Counted from the stretch's first letter, positions 35,022-49,900 are shown. The stretch: DNA of 64,000 bases from Hymenoscyphus infarciens (GCA_001414345.1 LLCB01000248.1:25698-89697), one strand, 5' to 3'. Made by a program: numbers and translations. The notes: generated by a model from the sequence alone, not told the origin.

Positions 35022-37386
35022 TCATCCCTCCCTGTAGCGATCCGGAACCAATTTCAACCCACCATAAGAATCATCTAGAGATTCTCCCGCAGACCGACTA
35101 TCATAAGAAGGATGGCTCCGTCCCTCACTACTTGCAACCCCCTGGCTCGTTCCCCCACTATTAGTCGACTCCCTCGCAGCACGAATCAAACCATTAATCT
35201 TCTCTCTCAAAGTCTGCACCCTCATCATAATACTCTCCACCGCCCCAAGTAATTCGAGAATCTGCTCAATATCAAAAACCAACTTCTTAAGCACCGTATC
35301 CGCATCGCAAAACGTCCGAACAGCCATGACCGTCGCAACATTCTTCCAAGCATAGAGCATAGAGCTGACGCTGAGGTGGTTACAAGCACGTTCGCCGTAG
35401 AAGCGAAGTTCTTGGAGGTTGGTATTGACGAGGTTTCGTTGGGTGGCTTGGTCGTACATGAACTCGAGGACTTTGGGTCGACCGCGGGATTCCCACGCAT
35501 CGACTGTCTTTCGGATTGAATCGATGGATAGTCGACCTTGACTGAATTGAGTCATGAGGAACTTGTTGGCTGTGTGGACGATCATGAGTTCGAGCTCCAT
35601 CAAGATTCTGGCTTGCTCGGGAGGGGGGATGGAGATGGGAGGGTGAGTATTCTTGGGTTTTTCATTGCTGGTTCGCTTGGGAGTCATGTCTGCTTTCTCG
35701 GCCTGATGTTGGGGTTAGCATGCTTTCTCTTGACGAAGTGAACTCGACCTACGATTTCTCCAAGTTTGTTCTTGAGCTTGTCCATCACACCAAGCTTCTT
35801 TTGGGCATTGGAGGGCTTGTTACCAGTTCTAGTGCTTGCTGCTTTCTTGGCATTTTGCTTGATCATCTCCTCTGGTGATTCGCCAAAGAAGCCCTTCTCA
35901 CCAAACAATTTCTTCATTGGGGAACGGGATCTCTTCTTTGGGCTGGGAGAGGGACTTGGGGTTCTGGCAGTATGTCCGGTATCCTTTCTCAAGTACCTAC
36001 CATTCAACTCATCTCTCTCGTATACATCTTCGAGATGTTTGCTGGGTGAGCTGGTATGGTGACGGTCATATGGAGTGGCTCTCGACGGTAATTCCGATAA
36101 TTCTTGCGCGTGAGCTTGAGCTGTTGCATGAGTTGGAGAGTTCGCGCGCGAGTAGCCATGTAAGGTGGTTGCTTGAGAGTCGTAATGCGCTACTCTATTA
36201 CCGCGTACTGGGGAACTTTGGCTATCATAGTGAGTTTGATGAATGCGAGTTGGTGATGCGCGTCCATTCTGTTGTTGACGATCACGACGAACGGGTTCTT
36301 CATTCGCGCGGTGATTCCGAATTGGCGAATTGGACCGATATTCTCCCTCATGGGTACGATTGTTGCGTTCTGGTGATGCGACCCTACGCTCTCCTTCAAC
36401 TTTGCGATTGCTGCTACGAACTGGTGATGGCACATACGAAAACTCGCCTTCATCACTGTGATATCTATTGTGAGGTGGCGATACAACTCCATACTCTCCA
36501 TGCGTACTGCGAATTGGTGAACTCTGAACCGGCACGACCAAAGCTCCATACTCCGCCGCAAGACGTTGCATAGTTGGATTAGGCGCCTCTACAGCCCATT
36601 CCATAGCAGAAATGTCAGGAGAAGAAGGACTTCGATGAAAAGCATGACGAGTATTTTGTTCCGAGGCGAACGCGAGTGGGCTTGGTCGAGGTCTCGTTGT
36701 CGGTGTGTTGTCCTGGGAGTGAGCGTTCTTGAAGTGGCCCATTCGTGGAGTGGAATATGAGGCTGGTGAGCTGCCGGGTCTCTGGATGAAATCCGTGATT
36801 CTGGTTTGACGCGATCCACGATTGTCAGGAGAAGCGGGGTCGAACTCGTATGGATTGACGGGGAGTGTGAGCTGACGAGGTCTAGTTTCGAGGTTAGAAT
36901 TCCCCAAAAATCGATGAAGTTGGGAAACGCGTTGTTGACTTACGGACCAGATGACGCCATGTTTTTTCGGGTTCTCATAGATACCTGTTTGCCTTCAGAA
37001 TCGATGGGTATGAAATCTCCAATGATTGCTGAAGATGAGTTGGAATTATCTTGTTCGTTGGCGCTGGAAGCTGATGCGGAGCCAGATGCGTTGTAGGTGT
37101 GTTGAGAAGAATCTTTGCCGATGAAATAGGTTTGTACACAATCTCCAAGGGCCGAGTACGCGTTACTAGCAAGCACAGGAGTACAATCTCTCATCTGGCC
37201 AATTTCTGCATACTCCCTAGTTTGGTTTCGCTGCGAGAATTGCGAGCCGCCTGGACGAGTCTGGTGTGGGTATGCCATCTTTTGCTCACCGGGCTTGTCC
37301 TGTTGACTTTTTCGTTTGTGGACTTGGAGAGGTCTTGTTGGCGAAACTTCTCGACGGCGAGAAGAAGTATCTTTTGACGCCATCAT
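35022..37386 (-). CDS. Conserved-looking disordered protein of unknown function, PIP-box-like motif
   Basis: I do not recognise this protein. Three exons, 36944-37386, 35753-36881 and 35022-35702, give 750 residues; the introns are 62 and 50 nt, and the second has a GCTAAC branch site. Residues 1-520 look disordered and basic. Residues 173-180 read QTRITDFI, close to a PCNA-interacting box (Q-x-x-I-x-x-F). Residues about 268-405 carry recurring S-P-x-R units (SSPIRS, PSPVRSS, NSPIRN, ASPTRI, SSPVRG). SRSPMKKLFGE and more SP sites follow, so phosphorylation by proline-directed kinases is plausible. Residues 550-690 look helical and ordered (QARILMELELMIVHTANKFL..LELLGAVESIMMRVQTLREKI). A nuclear role is only an inference. 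An alternative is two genes, but the exon 2-3 junction keeps one frame. Confidence 0.7.
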
Positions 37387-39125
37387 GCAAAAAGCAATCG
37401 CGTTGTGATTGTGATGTTTGATATTGTTGGTCGGGGTCTTGTCTTTCCCCTATTGATCTTGGTATTGTCACGCGCTTAGACGTGTTGTTTTTGCTCGCGA
37501 ATGAGCTGCACTACCGGTTCTTCACCACTATGGCTTTGCGACTCGTTTTTCGCCCAAGATTCCCAGCGGGTTGCACCGTCATGAATCACATCACAGGAAA
37601 AAACTCAGGCATCTCACCTATTGTTTCATGTCAAGTGAGAACACAATAGCATGTCGGCGAAATTTTCTGAACCTGAATCAACCCCCCGTAAGGATGACCT
37701 CATGCGATTTGAAGCTGGTGAAATTGTTGGGGGAAATTATGAATCGCCGGTTCGACTGAATTGCTCCTCGCGCTCAGATATAGCGACTGAGAGAGGGAGG
37801 GGGGTTTGAGTAAGTGGATATTTTTGAAGCTGTCCTTGTAGCTTTACTCAGATGTCCTAGAACTCTCAGAAAAATCCCAAAAGAAAACTTCTTTCGGTCT
37901 CAGACTAACCTAACTCTGCACCGAAAGTCTTCTGATATCCAAGTGAGCTTGTCTCTTAATGCAGGTAGCTCGGAGATGAAAGAAATCTGAGCATTACTCT
38001 CCGTCACCTACTATCACTTAGAGGGCGCGTATCAAGCCTCGGAAAATAAAACGTATTAGTCGAGAAGGTTTAAAAGGATGAGAAATTCGATTTCTCCATT
38101 CTCTAAACTCTCTAGACCATATACTGCGGGTTTCCTGGAATATTTCGGACAATATGAGAGAAGGATGTCTAAGCAAAAGAAAAGTACTCAAATCCCCTCT
38201 TGACTCTTTACAATCCCAACCACATAATTAACCTTTCCTTCCTAACTCAATTTTTACTTGGAGAAACTGAGGTAGCCATACGCCGGTAAGAATATTTCTG
38301 GACATATTTCAGTAATGTCCAAGTGACGAATGAGTTGCCTATCCTTAGAAGAGTACCTTGAGGGGACCATGATCGCGCGATGTGGGAAAACAGTGATGCC
38401 CTTGAAATGAATTACAATCAAATCTGAGGTTATAACAGTATGTAAAGACGGAAAACTGAGCATGTGTCAATCTTTAGGACGAAATGCTCAAAGAGGTCGT
38501 TCATCCTTCGCTTGGTAAAAGTGGACGGGAAAAGCAGCGCCGGATAGCGAAGAGACATAGTTGAAATTAATATAGAATGTGTGTTTTTTTTTAATGGACT
38601 CTTTATAAACGTAGACAGTGTAAGCTTACGGCCACTTCCTCTTATTCTTAAATTCTATCTATTCAAACATGTAGAGTATCTTGTCATCCCTTTCGGCTTA
38701 TGAATGCCGCTTTTCTTTCCCGGGGTACCTCCCACGTGGGGTTGACAAATAGTGGGCCTCAATCTTCCTTGAGGTACCGAAATATGTAGCCGCGATATAT
38801 TCCCCGCATCCTGTCAAAGCCGGATTTGGCTCCCGTTCGAGATTCCCGCGAATGGCGGTCGCGAATATCGCGTTTGTGCAAGCTGACTATGCCCTAATAT
38901 CGTTTCGCTAGTCAGAATAACCCACTTATTCGTATCAACGAGGCGCGCACTATCGTTGCCACTCTCAAGATTGTCCAGTATAGCTCTTGTTGCAATGCTT
39001 AAGTACCAAGTGGCGCCCGACGTTTACTTCATTTTAAGCCACCCTGCTCTCCTCGTTTCTTTCCCTCATCTTCTGGACACACTCACCAAGCTCTCTCATT
39101 ACGTATATTTTTCCGTTATCTCACA
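37387..39125. promoter_or_regulatory. Divergent intergenic region
   Basis: Lies between the start of the unknown gene (-) and the start of the monooxygenase gene (+), so it holds both promoters. Frames such as 38254-38463 (-) have no motif. A CCCACGTGGG palindrome occurs near 38730. Confidence 0.45.
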
Positions 39126-41176
<2,051 letters not shown>

Positions 41177-41515
41177 AGTTTTAAAGTTGTTAGAATTAGA
41201 TACCTCTATTATGGTGCTACCTAGGTATTGAATGTTCATTCGAGAATCGGTCTTTCAAACGCATCTTACCGTAGTTGTATCTCAGGACATAAACTAGAAA
41301 CTCGAAAGTTTATTAAATACTAATCACCAAAGTCATCCGGATAATTGTTGCAGATCCTGGGTAGTGAAGACGAACGGGAGGTTTTTTCTTAAGATTGTTC
41401 TGCCTAGCTTTGCGGCCTGAGGCACCATCCGTCTACCTAAACTTCCATTTCCACCGCAAGTTTGCCTCACAGTCACAAAGATTTCAACATCAACCTTGAT
41501 CAAGATATATCCAAG
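41177..41515. other. Tandem gene spacer before rad3
   Basis: 339-bp gap holding the monooxygenase 3' UTR and the rad3 promoter. No coding region. Confidence 0.45.
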
Positions 41516-44329
41516 ATGAAGTTCAATATTGAGTAAGACGCGTTTCTGATGTTGACGGGACATCGTGGATGATGCTAATGATGAATCCAGCGACCTCCCA
41601 ATATTGTTCCCGTATCCAAGGATATATCCGGGTATGGTATATCATCAATTCAAACGGAAGATCAAGGCTAACCATGTATCGCAGAACAATATGCGTATGT
41701 CGTGATTTGCCCACCAATATGAACACATGCTTACCACAGTAAAAAATGAAGCTACATGTGCGATCTCAAGAGTATGTTTTTCGCCCAAAAAGTGAGAGAG
41801 CGCGTTGGTAATGCGATACTCATTATTGGCTCACAGAAACCCTCGATGCCGGAGGTCATTGCGTCCTTGAAATGCCTTCAGGAACTGGAAAGACGGTCTC
41901 TTTACTCTCCCTGATCGTAGCATATCAACAATACTATCCAGAGCATCGAAAATTGATATACTGCTCACGTGAGTAGCTTTGACCACCCTGGGGTTGGCTT
42001 GTGTTAATGAGTGGAAAGGTACTATGTCCGAAATCGAGAAGGCTCTGGCGGAATTAAAGGCGCTCATGAAGTATCGAGAAGAACAGCTTGGTGTCACAGA
42101 GGACTTTCGGGGCTTGGGTCTTACAAGTCGGAAGAATTTGTGTTTACACCCTTCGGTCAAGAGGGAGAAAAGTGGGGCTGTGGTTGATGCGCGATGTAGG
42201 AGTTTGACGGCGGGGTTTGTAAAAGAGAAGAAGGACCGGGGCGAAGATGTACCTGTGTGTATATATCATGATGTATGTGTTAATTTTGATTTTCTGCTGG
42301 TGTCAAATGCTAATGAAGGAATCCAGAACCTCGACCTTCTAGAACCTCATAATCTCATTCCGAATGGAGTATGGACCTTGGATGGAATTATGAGATACGG
42401 AGAGGAGCATAAACAATGTCCTTATTTCACCTCACGGCGGATGGTTTGTGTTCATGCCCCTTTGTGGGAGAATCCAGCTAACACGAGTAGATGTCCTTTT
42501 GCAACGTAATCATTTATTCTTACCATTACCTTCTGGACCCCAAAATCGCCGAAAGGGTATCAAAAGAACTGTCTAAAGACTGCATAGTGGTTTTTGATGA
42601 GGCTCATAATATCGACAACGTCTGCATCGAGTCTTTGAGTACGGACATTACTGAAGACTCATTGCGAAAAGCAACGAGGGGAGCACAGGGTCTCGAGTTC
42701 AAAATCGCGACGATGAAAGAAAACGATTCGGAAAAGCTGAAAAATGAGTACGCAAAACTAGTGGAAGGATTACGGGATGCTGAAGAAGCAAGACAGGAGG
42801 ATGCTTTCATGTCGAATCCTGCTCTTCCCGACGACCTGCTGAACGAAGCAGTTCCAGGAAATATCCGGCGAGCGGAGCATTTTGTGGCATTCTTGAAGCG
42901 ATTTATTGAATATCTCAAGGTAAGAAATATGCATAAATTTAACGCTCTTTTTCTAACCTATTCTCAGACCAGAATGAAAGTTCGTCAAGTCATCTCGGAG
43001 ACACCGCTATCATTCCTTGCTCATCTCAAAGAGTATACGTTCATCGAAAAGAAGCCACTGAGATTCTGTGCAGAACGTCTGACATCCTTGGTTCGAACAC
43101 TCGAGTTGACGAATATCGAAGATTTCCAACCTCTTCAAGATGTGGCAACCTTTGCAACTCTCGTTGCTACCTACGAAAAAGGATTCCTACTCATTCTAGA
43201 GCCGTACGAATCAGATACCGCCGAAGTACCCAATCCAGTGCTCCATTTCACATGTCTTGACGCCGCAATAGCTATCAAGCCAGTCTTCGATCGTTTCAGT
43301 TCCGTAATCATCACATCCGGAACCATCTCCCCATTGGAAATGTACCCAAAAATGCTTGGTTTCGAAACCGTCGTCCAAGAATCATACAGCATGACCCTCG
43401 CCCGTCGCTCCTTCTTGCCCATGATAGTAACCCGTGGATCCGATCAAGTCCCAGTCTCCTCCGGCTTCGCAGTCCGCAACGAACCATCCGTCGTCCGAAA
43501 CTACGGAAACCTCCTCACAGAATTCTCCAAACTCACACCCGACGGCATGGTAGTCTTCTTCCCCTCCTACCTATACATGGAATCCATCATCAGCATGTGG
43601 CAAGGCATGGGCATCCTAGACGAAGTATGGAAATACAAACTCATACTCGTTGAAACTCCCGACGCCCAAGAAACCTCTCTCGCTCTCGAAACCTACCGCA
43701 CAGCATGCTGCAACGGAAGAGGCGCAATCCTACTCTGTGTCGCGAGAGGAAAAGTGAGTGAAGGTATAGATTTCGATCACCAGTATGGACGCACTGTATT
43801 GTGTATCGGCGTCCCATTCCAATACACCGAATCCCGAATCCTCAAAGCACGACTCGAATTCCTCCGGGAAACATACCGCATTCGTGAAAATGACTTCCTC
43901 TCCTTTGACGCCATGCGGCACGCAGCGCAATGTCTCGGCCGTGTCCTGAGAGGAAAAGACGACTACGGAATCATGGTTCTGGCCGATAAACGTTTCCTCA
44001 AGAAGCGAAATCAGCTGCCGAAGTGGATTAATCAGGCGATTTTAGAGAGTGAGGTTAATCTGAGTACGGACATGGCGGTGGGAAGTGCGAAGAAGTTTTT
44101 AAGGGGTATGGCGCAGCCGTTTAAAAATGTGGATCAGGAGGGCATTAGTACGTGGAGTTTGGCGGATTTAGAGAGGCATAAGGAGAAGGTTGAGGAAGAG
44201 AATATTAGGGCGTTGCAGGAGGCGCAGAGGGAGGCGATGGAAGGGGGTGTGAAGGAGAGGACGGATGTTGTTATGGATGAGTTTGAGGATGAGGAGGCGA
44301 TTGCTGGGATGATGGAGTTAGATGGTTGA
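41516..44329 (+). CDS. rad3: DNA helicase Rad3/XPD, TFIIH subunit
   Basis: 5'-3' Fe-S helicase of TFIIH, needed for nucleotide excision repair and for RNA polymerase II initiation. Nine exons (41516-41532, 41591-41631, 41685-41694, 41752-41771, 41837-41968, 42019-42272, 42327-42443, 42491-42919, 42968-44329) encode 793 residues, the normal length. Walker A is PSGTGKT with Lys48, the same position as in yeast Rad3. Walker B is DEAH at 233-236. All four Fe-S cysteines are present, in NLCLHP, ARCRSL, VCIYHD and QCPYF. Helicase-domain-2 motifs include [20 protein letters not shown] and QCLGRVLRG. Exons 3 and 4 are only 10 and 20 nt. The introns 42273-42326 and 42920-42967 are multiples of three without stops; homology shows they are not coding. 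It converges with prp3. Confidence 0.96.
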
Positions 44330-44776
44330 GGAAAAGTATTGTAAGTGTAATGTGTATTAGGGTAGATGGTGTTCTATTCCTCAAAGCCATTCTTTTCTCA
44401 AATTCGTTGCCACATGTGGAACAAATCAACTCCAGACAGTTCAGCAGTAACAGACCCGGCGGACAGAACAAGTGTGACCTTAGTACGGGAAAGTCTCTAA
44501 TACAAGCCGGGTTTGCTCAACGTTTTCTCAAGAACTTTCTTTGGGAAAGAAACACAGTACTACATAGCGGGTCCAAGAAGAAGAAATCCATGTATCTCTA
44601 TTTCTTGTGAAACAAGTTACTCTTAAATAGTGAGGTTGGCATATCTCGAAAGAAATTGATCAATTCTACTGCTACAATTTACATGATGTAGAAACACGAC
44701 CCCCGTCCTCCGAACGTATAAAATATATTGGTAAAAACCCACGGGTATTATAATTCTCCATCCCAGCACCGAGAGC
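44330..44776. terminator. Convergent 3' region between rad3 and prp3
   Basis: Both flanking genes end here, so it holds two polyadenylation regions. No gene is visible. Confidence 0.4.
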
Positions 44777-46303
44777 CTATTTCATACTTTTCGCCATGGC
44801 CCAGAAATTCTCCATCTTTGCTCTGGTCAAGGCATCGCGGGCCGCACTGTCCGTTTCACACACCTTGCTTCCCCATTTTCTAAAGGCTCTCGCTTTTTCC
44901 TCGCCCTCGAATACCAATACACATTTGTTCAATGTCATATCCTTCAGCTCCCCCTTCTCATCCTCTGCCTTGAGCCAATCTTGTAATGCCTCTGCTTTCG
45001 TGCCTTCTTTAATTCGCGTAGGTGAGTTTTCCGTCCAATCGATTCTTTGCATCATGAGCTTTTTATACTGCCGTATACTGTGCTCTCCGCCCTCAACAAT
45101 CACCAAGTTGAATCTTGGATGCATTACGCAGACACCCGTGAGTGCCATTTGTTCAGCATTCTTCGATATCTTGAATCGGTGACTACCATTCGCCAGGTTG
45201 TCAATCTTAAAGACCATCATTCGGATACCCTTGGCAGCATCCTTCTCTTGGTTCAGAGCGAGCTTCTCGTGCCGTTGTTCCTTGGTGAGTTTTCGATCCT
45301 CGTTCATCTCGACGTGGGTTTGGTGTCGTGCTGCGATTTCTCGGTTTACACGTGCTTCGACGGCTGTTGGGTCCTTGACAGCTTCCTCTCCTAGTACTCG
45401 CATGAGATTTCCCTTCTTTACCTTTGGAGGGGGTGCTGGCTCAAAGCCCAACCGGATCTTGGCTTGCTGTTCCTTTAATTCTGCCATTCTTCGCTGTCGA
45501 CGTAACTTGGCTTGTTCTTTCGAGGTCAAAAACATGGGTTTTGGGGCGGGCATATTCTTTTCTTGTGGGGGCTCGAGGAGGACTGGATGCTGGATGTATT
45601 CGGTTATGATCGAGTCTGCGGTGTCGATTTTTAGTTTACTCGGATCGTCCAGCCGGTCGTAATTCTTAGCATCCACTAACCCTTCGTCCCACCACTCGAT
45701 TTCCGGAGGCGCTTCGATGAGGTAGTTCTTTTCCGTATCGAGGTCTTCATCTATGCCAATCTTCCGAGATGATTCTGCGATCCGCTTCTTCATCGCCTCC
45801 AGGGCGGCCTGTCTTCGTAATGCATTTGCCTGTTGGATATATTTGCCCTTCTGGTTAAACACCAACTGCCTCGAATGCCTATTCTTCAACGTAGCCGTCT
45901 GCCCCCCTAAACTGATATCAAAATATGGATTATTTCTCGTTTCTTCTGCCGATGGTCCGGAGAGATCGAGCTGCTTCTTGCTCTTCGCGGCAGGTTTATC
46001 AGGATGCGGGCGGGCATTTCCAATGCTTGTTGCGAACTTGGGCGCAACGCTCTTTGATGCCTTGTATTGTCCCAAATCTTGAAGTGCTGGATGTAGGTCG
46101 ACGTTCAAACCTCCTCGGGCTAGGATGGGATGGGGAGGTGTGTTTAATCCTGTGCCTCCTATTTTTGCTTTGCTGCTGCCGACTGCTGCTGCGACTCTGG
46201 CTTTGAGGGCTGCCAGTTTCTCTGCTGCTGATTCAGGTTTGCCAACGCGGCTTGAGGAGTCGTGACGAGGCGCGAGAATGGGAGATGCTTTACCGCGATC
46301 CAT
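44777..46303 (-). CDS. prp3: U4/U6 small nuclear ribonucleoprotein Prp3
   Basis: Core U4/U6 di-snRNP protein that binds stem II of U4/U6 and its single-stranded U6 3' side; needed for tri-snRNP assembly in the nucleus. Intronless, 508 residues. A Lys/Ala-rich N-terminus is followed by the Prp3 domain (about 125-365), with NPYFDISL, KYIQQANALRRQAALEAMKKRI, EWWDEGLV and KAKLRRQRRM-like basic helices (seen as QAKLRRQRRMAELKEQQ). The C-terminal ferredoxin-like domain (formerly DUF1115, about 385-505) shows CVMHPRFNLVIVEGGEHSIRQYKKLMMQRIDW and ENFWAMAKSMK at the end. The ATG at 46303 is the first in frame. The gene is divergent from rpa190. The length is shorter than human PRPF3 (683) because the N-terminal PWI part is absent, as is usual in fungi. 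Confidence 0.94.
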   Translation of the reverse strand: MDRGKASPILAPRHDSSSRVGKPESAAEKLAALKARVAAAVGSSKAKIGGTGLNTPPHPILARGGLNVDLHPALQDLGQYKASKSVAPKFATSIGNARPHPDKPAAKSKKQLDLSGPSAEETRNNPYFDISLGGQTATLKNRHSRQLVFNQKGKYIQQANALRRQAALEAMKKRIAESSRKIGIDEDLDTEKNYLIEAPPEIEWWDEGLVDAKNYDRLDDPSKLKIDTADSIITEYIQHPVLLEPPQEKNMPAPKPMFLTSKEQAKLRRQRRMAELKEQQAKIRLGFEPAPPPKVKKGNLMRVLGEEAVKDPTAVEARVNREIAARHQTHVEMNEDRKLTKEQRHEKLALNQEKDAAKGIRMMVFKIDNLANGSHRFKISKNAEQMALTGVCVMHPRFNLVIVEGGEHSIRQYKKLMMQRIDWTENSPTRIKEGTKAEALQDWLKAEDEKGELKDMTLNKCVLVFEGEEKARAFRKWGSKVCETDSAARDALTRAKMENFWAMAKSMK

Positions 46304-46977
46304 GACGGCGATTTGAGGCCTCGAGTGGAGTTGTTGCAGGCGTTGCGGTGGTTGAGTGCCTTGGTTGATTTATTGATGATGTTCTGGCCCAAGGACCAGC
46401 AGTGGTAGTAGTAGCATTTGGTGTTGCAAAAGCAGCCACCCATCCAAACAGCCACTCTCTCACTTAGTCACTTGTTCAACCAAAACCCTGAAAAGCAATC
46501 CAGTTCTCCTAAGAGACTATGACCTTTGAAATTACAATATCTTTACTCTCCTAGAAGTGCTAGGACAATTATAGAAGGGAAAGTGCCAGGGGACTATAGT
46601 CTGAATTCCTTTAGTGCCATGCTGAATGTCAAGGAGCTAGTCTAGTTAGAAAATTCAAATGTCAGTGAAATCTTCACTTTATTTTTCACACGAGTGTGAA
46701 TTATACGTTTTATATGTCAATGATGATAACGACAAAGTTCTGTATTTTAATGCTTCTTGGTGTTCTAAAAACTGATGCCGTTTTAGCGAATCGGATGCTT
46801 GTGATAAGGCACCAAAACTCCACTTGGTAGAAAAATTTCTTATCGCTACTTTCTCACAGCTGTTGCACCTCTTCATCCCACCATCCACTGCCCACAGCTT
46901 TGGGTCACCAGTACCATTCATCGCAGGCCCGCCTACACCTGTTAAGCTTGTGTTGGTGAGCAACAATAATACGCAAG
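46304..46977. promoter_or_regulatory. Divergent promoter of prp3 and rpa190
   Basis: 674 bp between two start codons pointing apart. Both are housekeeping genes. I see no clear TATA box; frames on either strand are without motif. Confidence 0.5.
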
Positions 46978-49900
46978 ATGAATATTTCCCAGCCAACCGC
47001 CTCTGCCATTGGCAGCGTCGACTTTGCTTTTCTCACTCCCGCAGAAATCAGGGCGCTGTCGGTCAAGCGCATTGAGAATCCCCAAACCTACGACACACTC
47101 AACCACCCAATTCCTGGGGGTTTATATGATCCAGTTCTAGGAGCGTCGGGGGATCTATTGTACGTTTAGATCTACTCCCAGAATTACAATAATCGCATAC
47201 TAATCGAGGGCGTAGCTGCGCAACATGTAACCTAAAAGACAAACTCTGCCCAGGCCATTGCGGCCATATCGAACTCATCGCTCCAGTCTACCATCCCACC
47301 TTTATGACCCAGATGTTACGATTACTACGAGCAAAATGCAACTTTTGCAATCGCCTCAAGTTATCACAGAAAGAAATCAATCGATACATGTGCAAACTTC
47401 GACTAATACAACATGGACTGCTGGGCCCGGCCGAGGATGTGGACCGCATTGATGTAGGAGAGGAGGAGGAGGGTGGAAGAAATAGCAGCGAGGCCGTGGA
47501 AAAAATCATGCGACTACGAAACTCCTTCGTAAAGAAGACCATCAAAGCAGCAAAAGATGCCCCATGGGACTGGCAAACGGAAAAGAACGAGGCGGTGGCC
47601 GAAGCACGTCGAATCGTCATCAAGGAGTTCATGAAATCAATCACATTGGGTAAAACTTGTGCCAGCTGCAAGGGTGTCTCGCCGACGTATCGAAAGGACA
47701 AATTTGTGAAAATTTTCGAAAAGGAATTAAGCCCCAAGGAACTCGCCAAAAACTCCCTCAAGAACCTGCGTGCGAGGAATGCCGTTCTTGCTGTAAAGGA
47801 AATGTCCGAGAAGCCAGACGGCGATTTCGACGAAGGAATCGCGGATATTGATTTATCATCCAACGAATCGAACGAGGACGAAGGGGAAGGGGAGGACCTG
47901 GATGCCGATGGGGATGTGGTGATGGGTCAAAGCACAACTTCCAAATCAAAGGTTGCGCCTAGAGAGCAGAAATATTTGAACCCGACGGAAGTGAAGTCAC
48001 GGCTCGAATTATTGTTTGACAAGGAACAGGAGATACTATCGCTGGTCTATAACTCGCGCTCAACGGCCAAGAAAGCAACAAAAGTAACTGCCGATATGTT
48101 CTTCATTCAAACTCTACTTGTCCCTCCCAACAAATATCGACCCGACGCAAAGACTGGTGATAATGAAGTCACAGAGGCACAACAAAACAAGCTTTACCAG
48201 GGTATTCTGACGAATTGCCAGTTGATCCAGTCGATCTACAATGAAATCCAATCCCGCTCAAATGGCTCAGAGGAGGTCACTGCCTACCGCCCAAGAGATT
48301 ATACCGACCTTCAAGAAGCTTGGGCACAACTCCAGCATGCTGTAAATTCTTTGATCGATCGAGACCGTAATCCTATTCAGGGCGCGGCAGGCAAGAAGAA
48401 TGAAGATGGAATTAAGCAGAAGTTGGAAAAAAAGGAGGGGTTGTTCAGAAAAAACATGATGGGAAAGCGAGTCAATTTTGCTGCTCGCAGTGTTATCTCT
48501 CCTGACCCGAACATCGAAACGAATGAGATTGGTGTACCGCCAGTATTTGCTGAGAAACTGACCTACCCCGAACCAGTTACCAGTCACAATTTTAAGGATA
48601 TGCAACAGGCTGTAATCAATGGCCCATTAAAGTGGCCAGGAGCCGCGGCCGTTGAAAACGAGCACGGTCAAGTTATCAGTTTGACGACCAAGACGCCGGA
48701 TGAGAGATTGGCAATTGCAAACCAATTGCTAGCGCCAACAAACAGCAGGTCAACCGGAGCTCGAAATAAGAAGGTCCATCGTCATCTCACTAACGGTGAT
48801 GTTGTTTTAATGAACAGACAGCCGACTCTTCACAAGCCTTCAATGATGGGACATCGTGTAAGAGTTCTCCCGGGTGAAAAGACTCTTCGTATGCACTACG
48901 CAAACTGCAACACCTACAACGCAGATTTTGATGGAGATGAGATGAACATGCATTTCCCCCAGAACGAAGTTGCAAGAGCAGAAGCATTACAAATCGCGGA
49001 TACCGATCACCAATATCTGGCCGCCACTTCGGGAAAGCCTTTGAGGGGTCTCATTCAAGATCATATCTCTGTCTCTGTTTGGATGTGTAGTAGAGATGCA
49101 TTCTTCGATCGTGGAACCTACCAACAACTGGTGTATAACTGCTTGCGACCTGAGGATGGACACATTGAGGGTGAGCGTATAGAAACAGTTACGCCAGCCA
49201 TCATCAAGCCAGTTCCACTTTGGACAGGAAAGCAAGTCATCACTACAATTCTCAATAACATCAAGCCTATGGAGTGCTCTCCGTTATGCCTCACGGGCAA
49301 ATCTCAGGTGCCGGATAATCGATGGAGTCCCAACTCTGAAGAGGGTGTCGTCCTTTTCAAAGACGGAGAATTCATCACCGGTATTCTTGATAAAGCTCAA
49401 ATTGGACCGAGTGGAGGTGGTTTTGTCCATTCGATCCACGAGGTTTATGGTGCGACTGCCGCTGGCAAAATGCTGAGTACACTTGGTCGGCTCCTCACAA
49501 AATTCTTACACATGAGAGCTTTCACTTGCGGCATGGACGATCTGCGACTTACACCGGAAGGTGAACAAATACGAAAAGACAAACTCGAGGAGGCTCAACG
49601 AATTGGATTGGAGGTTGCCTCAAAATATGTCAGTTTACAGGATCAGCATCCAACAGACACCGATCCTGAATTGATGAACCGAATGGAAGATGTATTGAGA
49701 GATGACAGCAAACAAGGTGGTCTGGATATAATGATGAATGCCCGGTCTGGAACATTGTCCGGTGGAATCACGAAGGCCTGTCTTCCAGTAGGTCTGGTCA
49801 AGCAATTTCCAAAGAATCAAATGCAGAACATGACGGTGTCTGGAGCCAAGGGAAGTGCAGTCAATGCAAACCTCATTTCGTGTAATCTTGGTCAACAAGT

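Noticed and set aside
38254..38463. 69-codon - strand frame in the monooxygenase upstream region
   Set aside because: Short, isolated and without a recognisable domain or splice partners.
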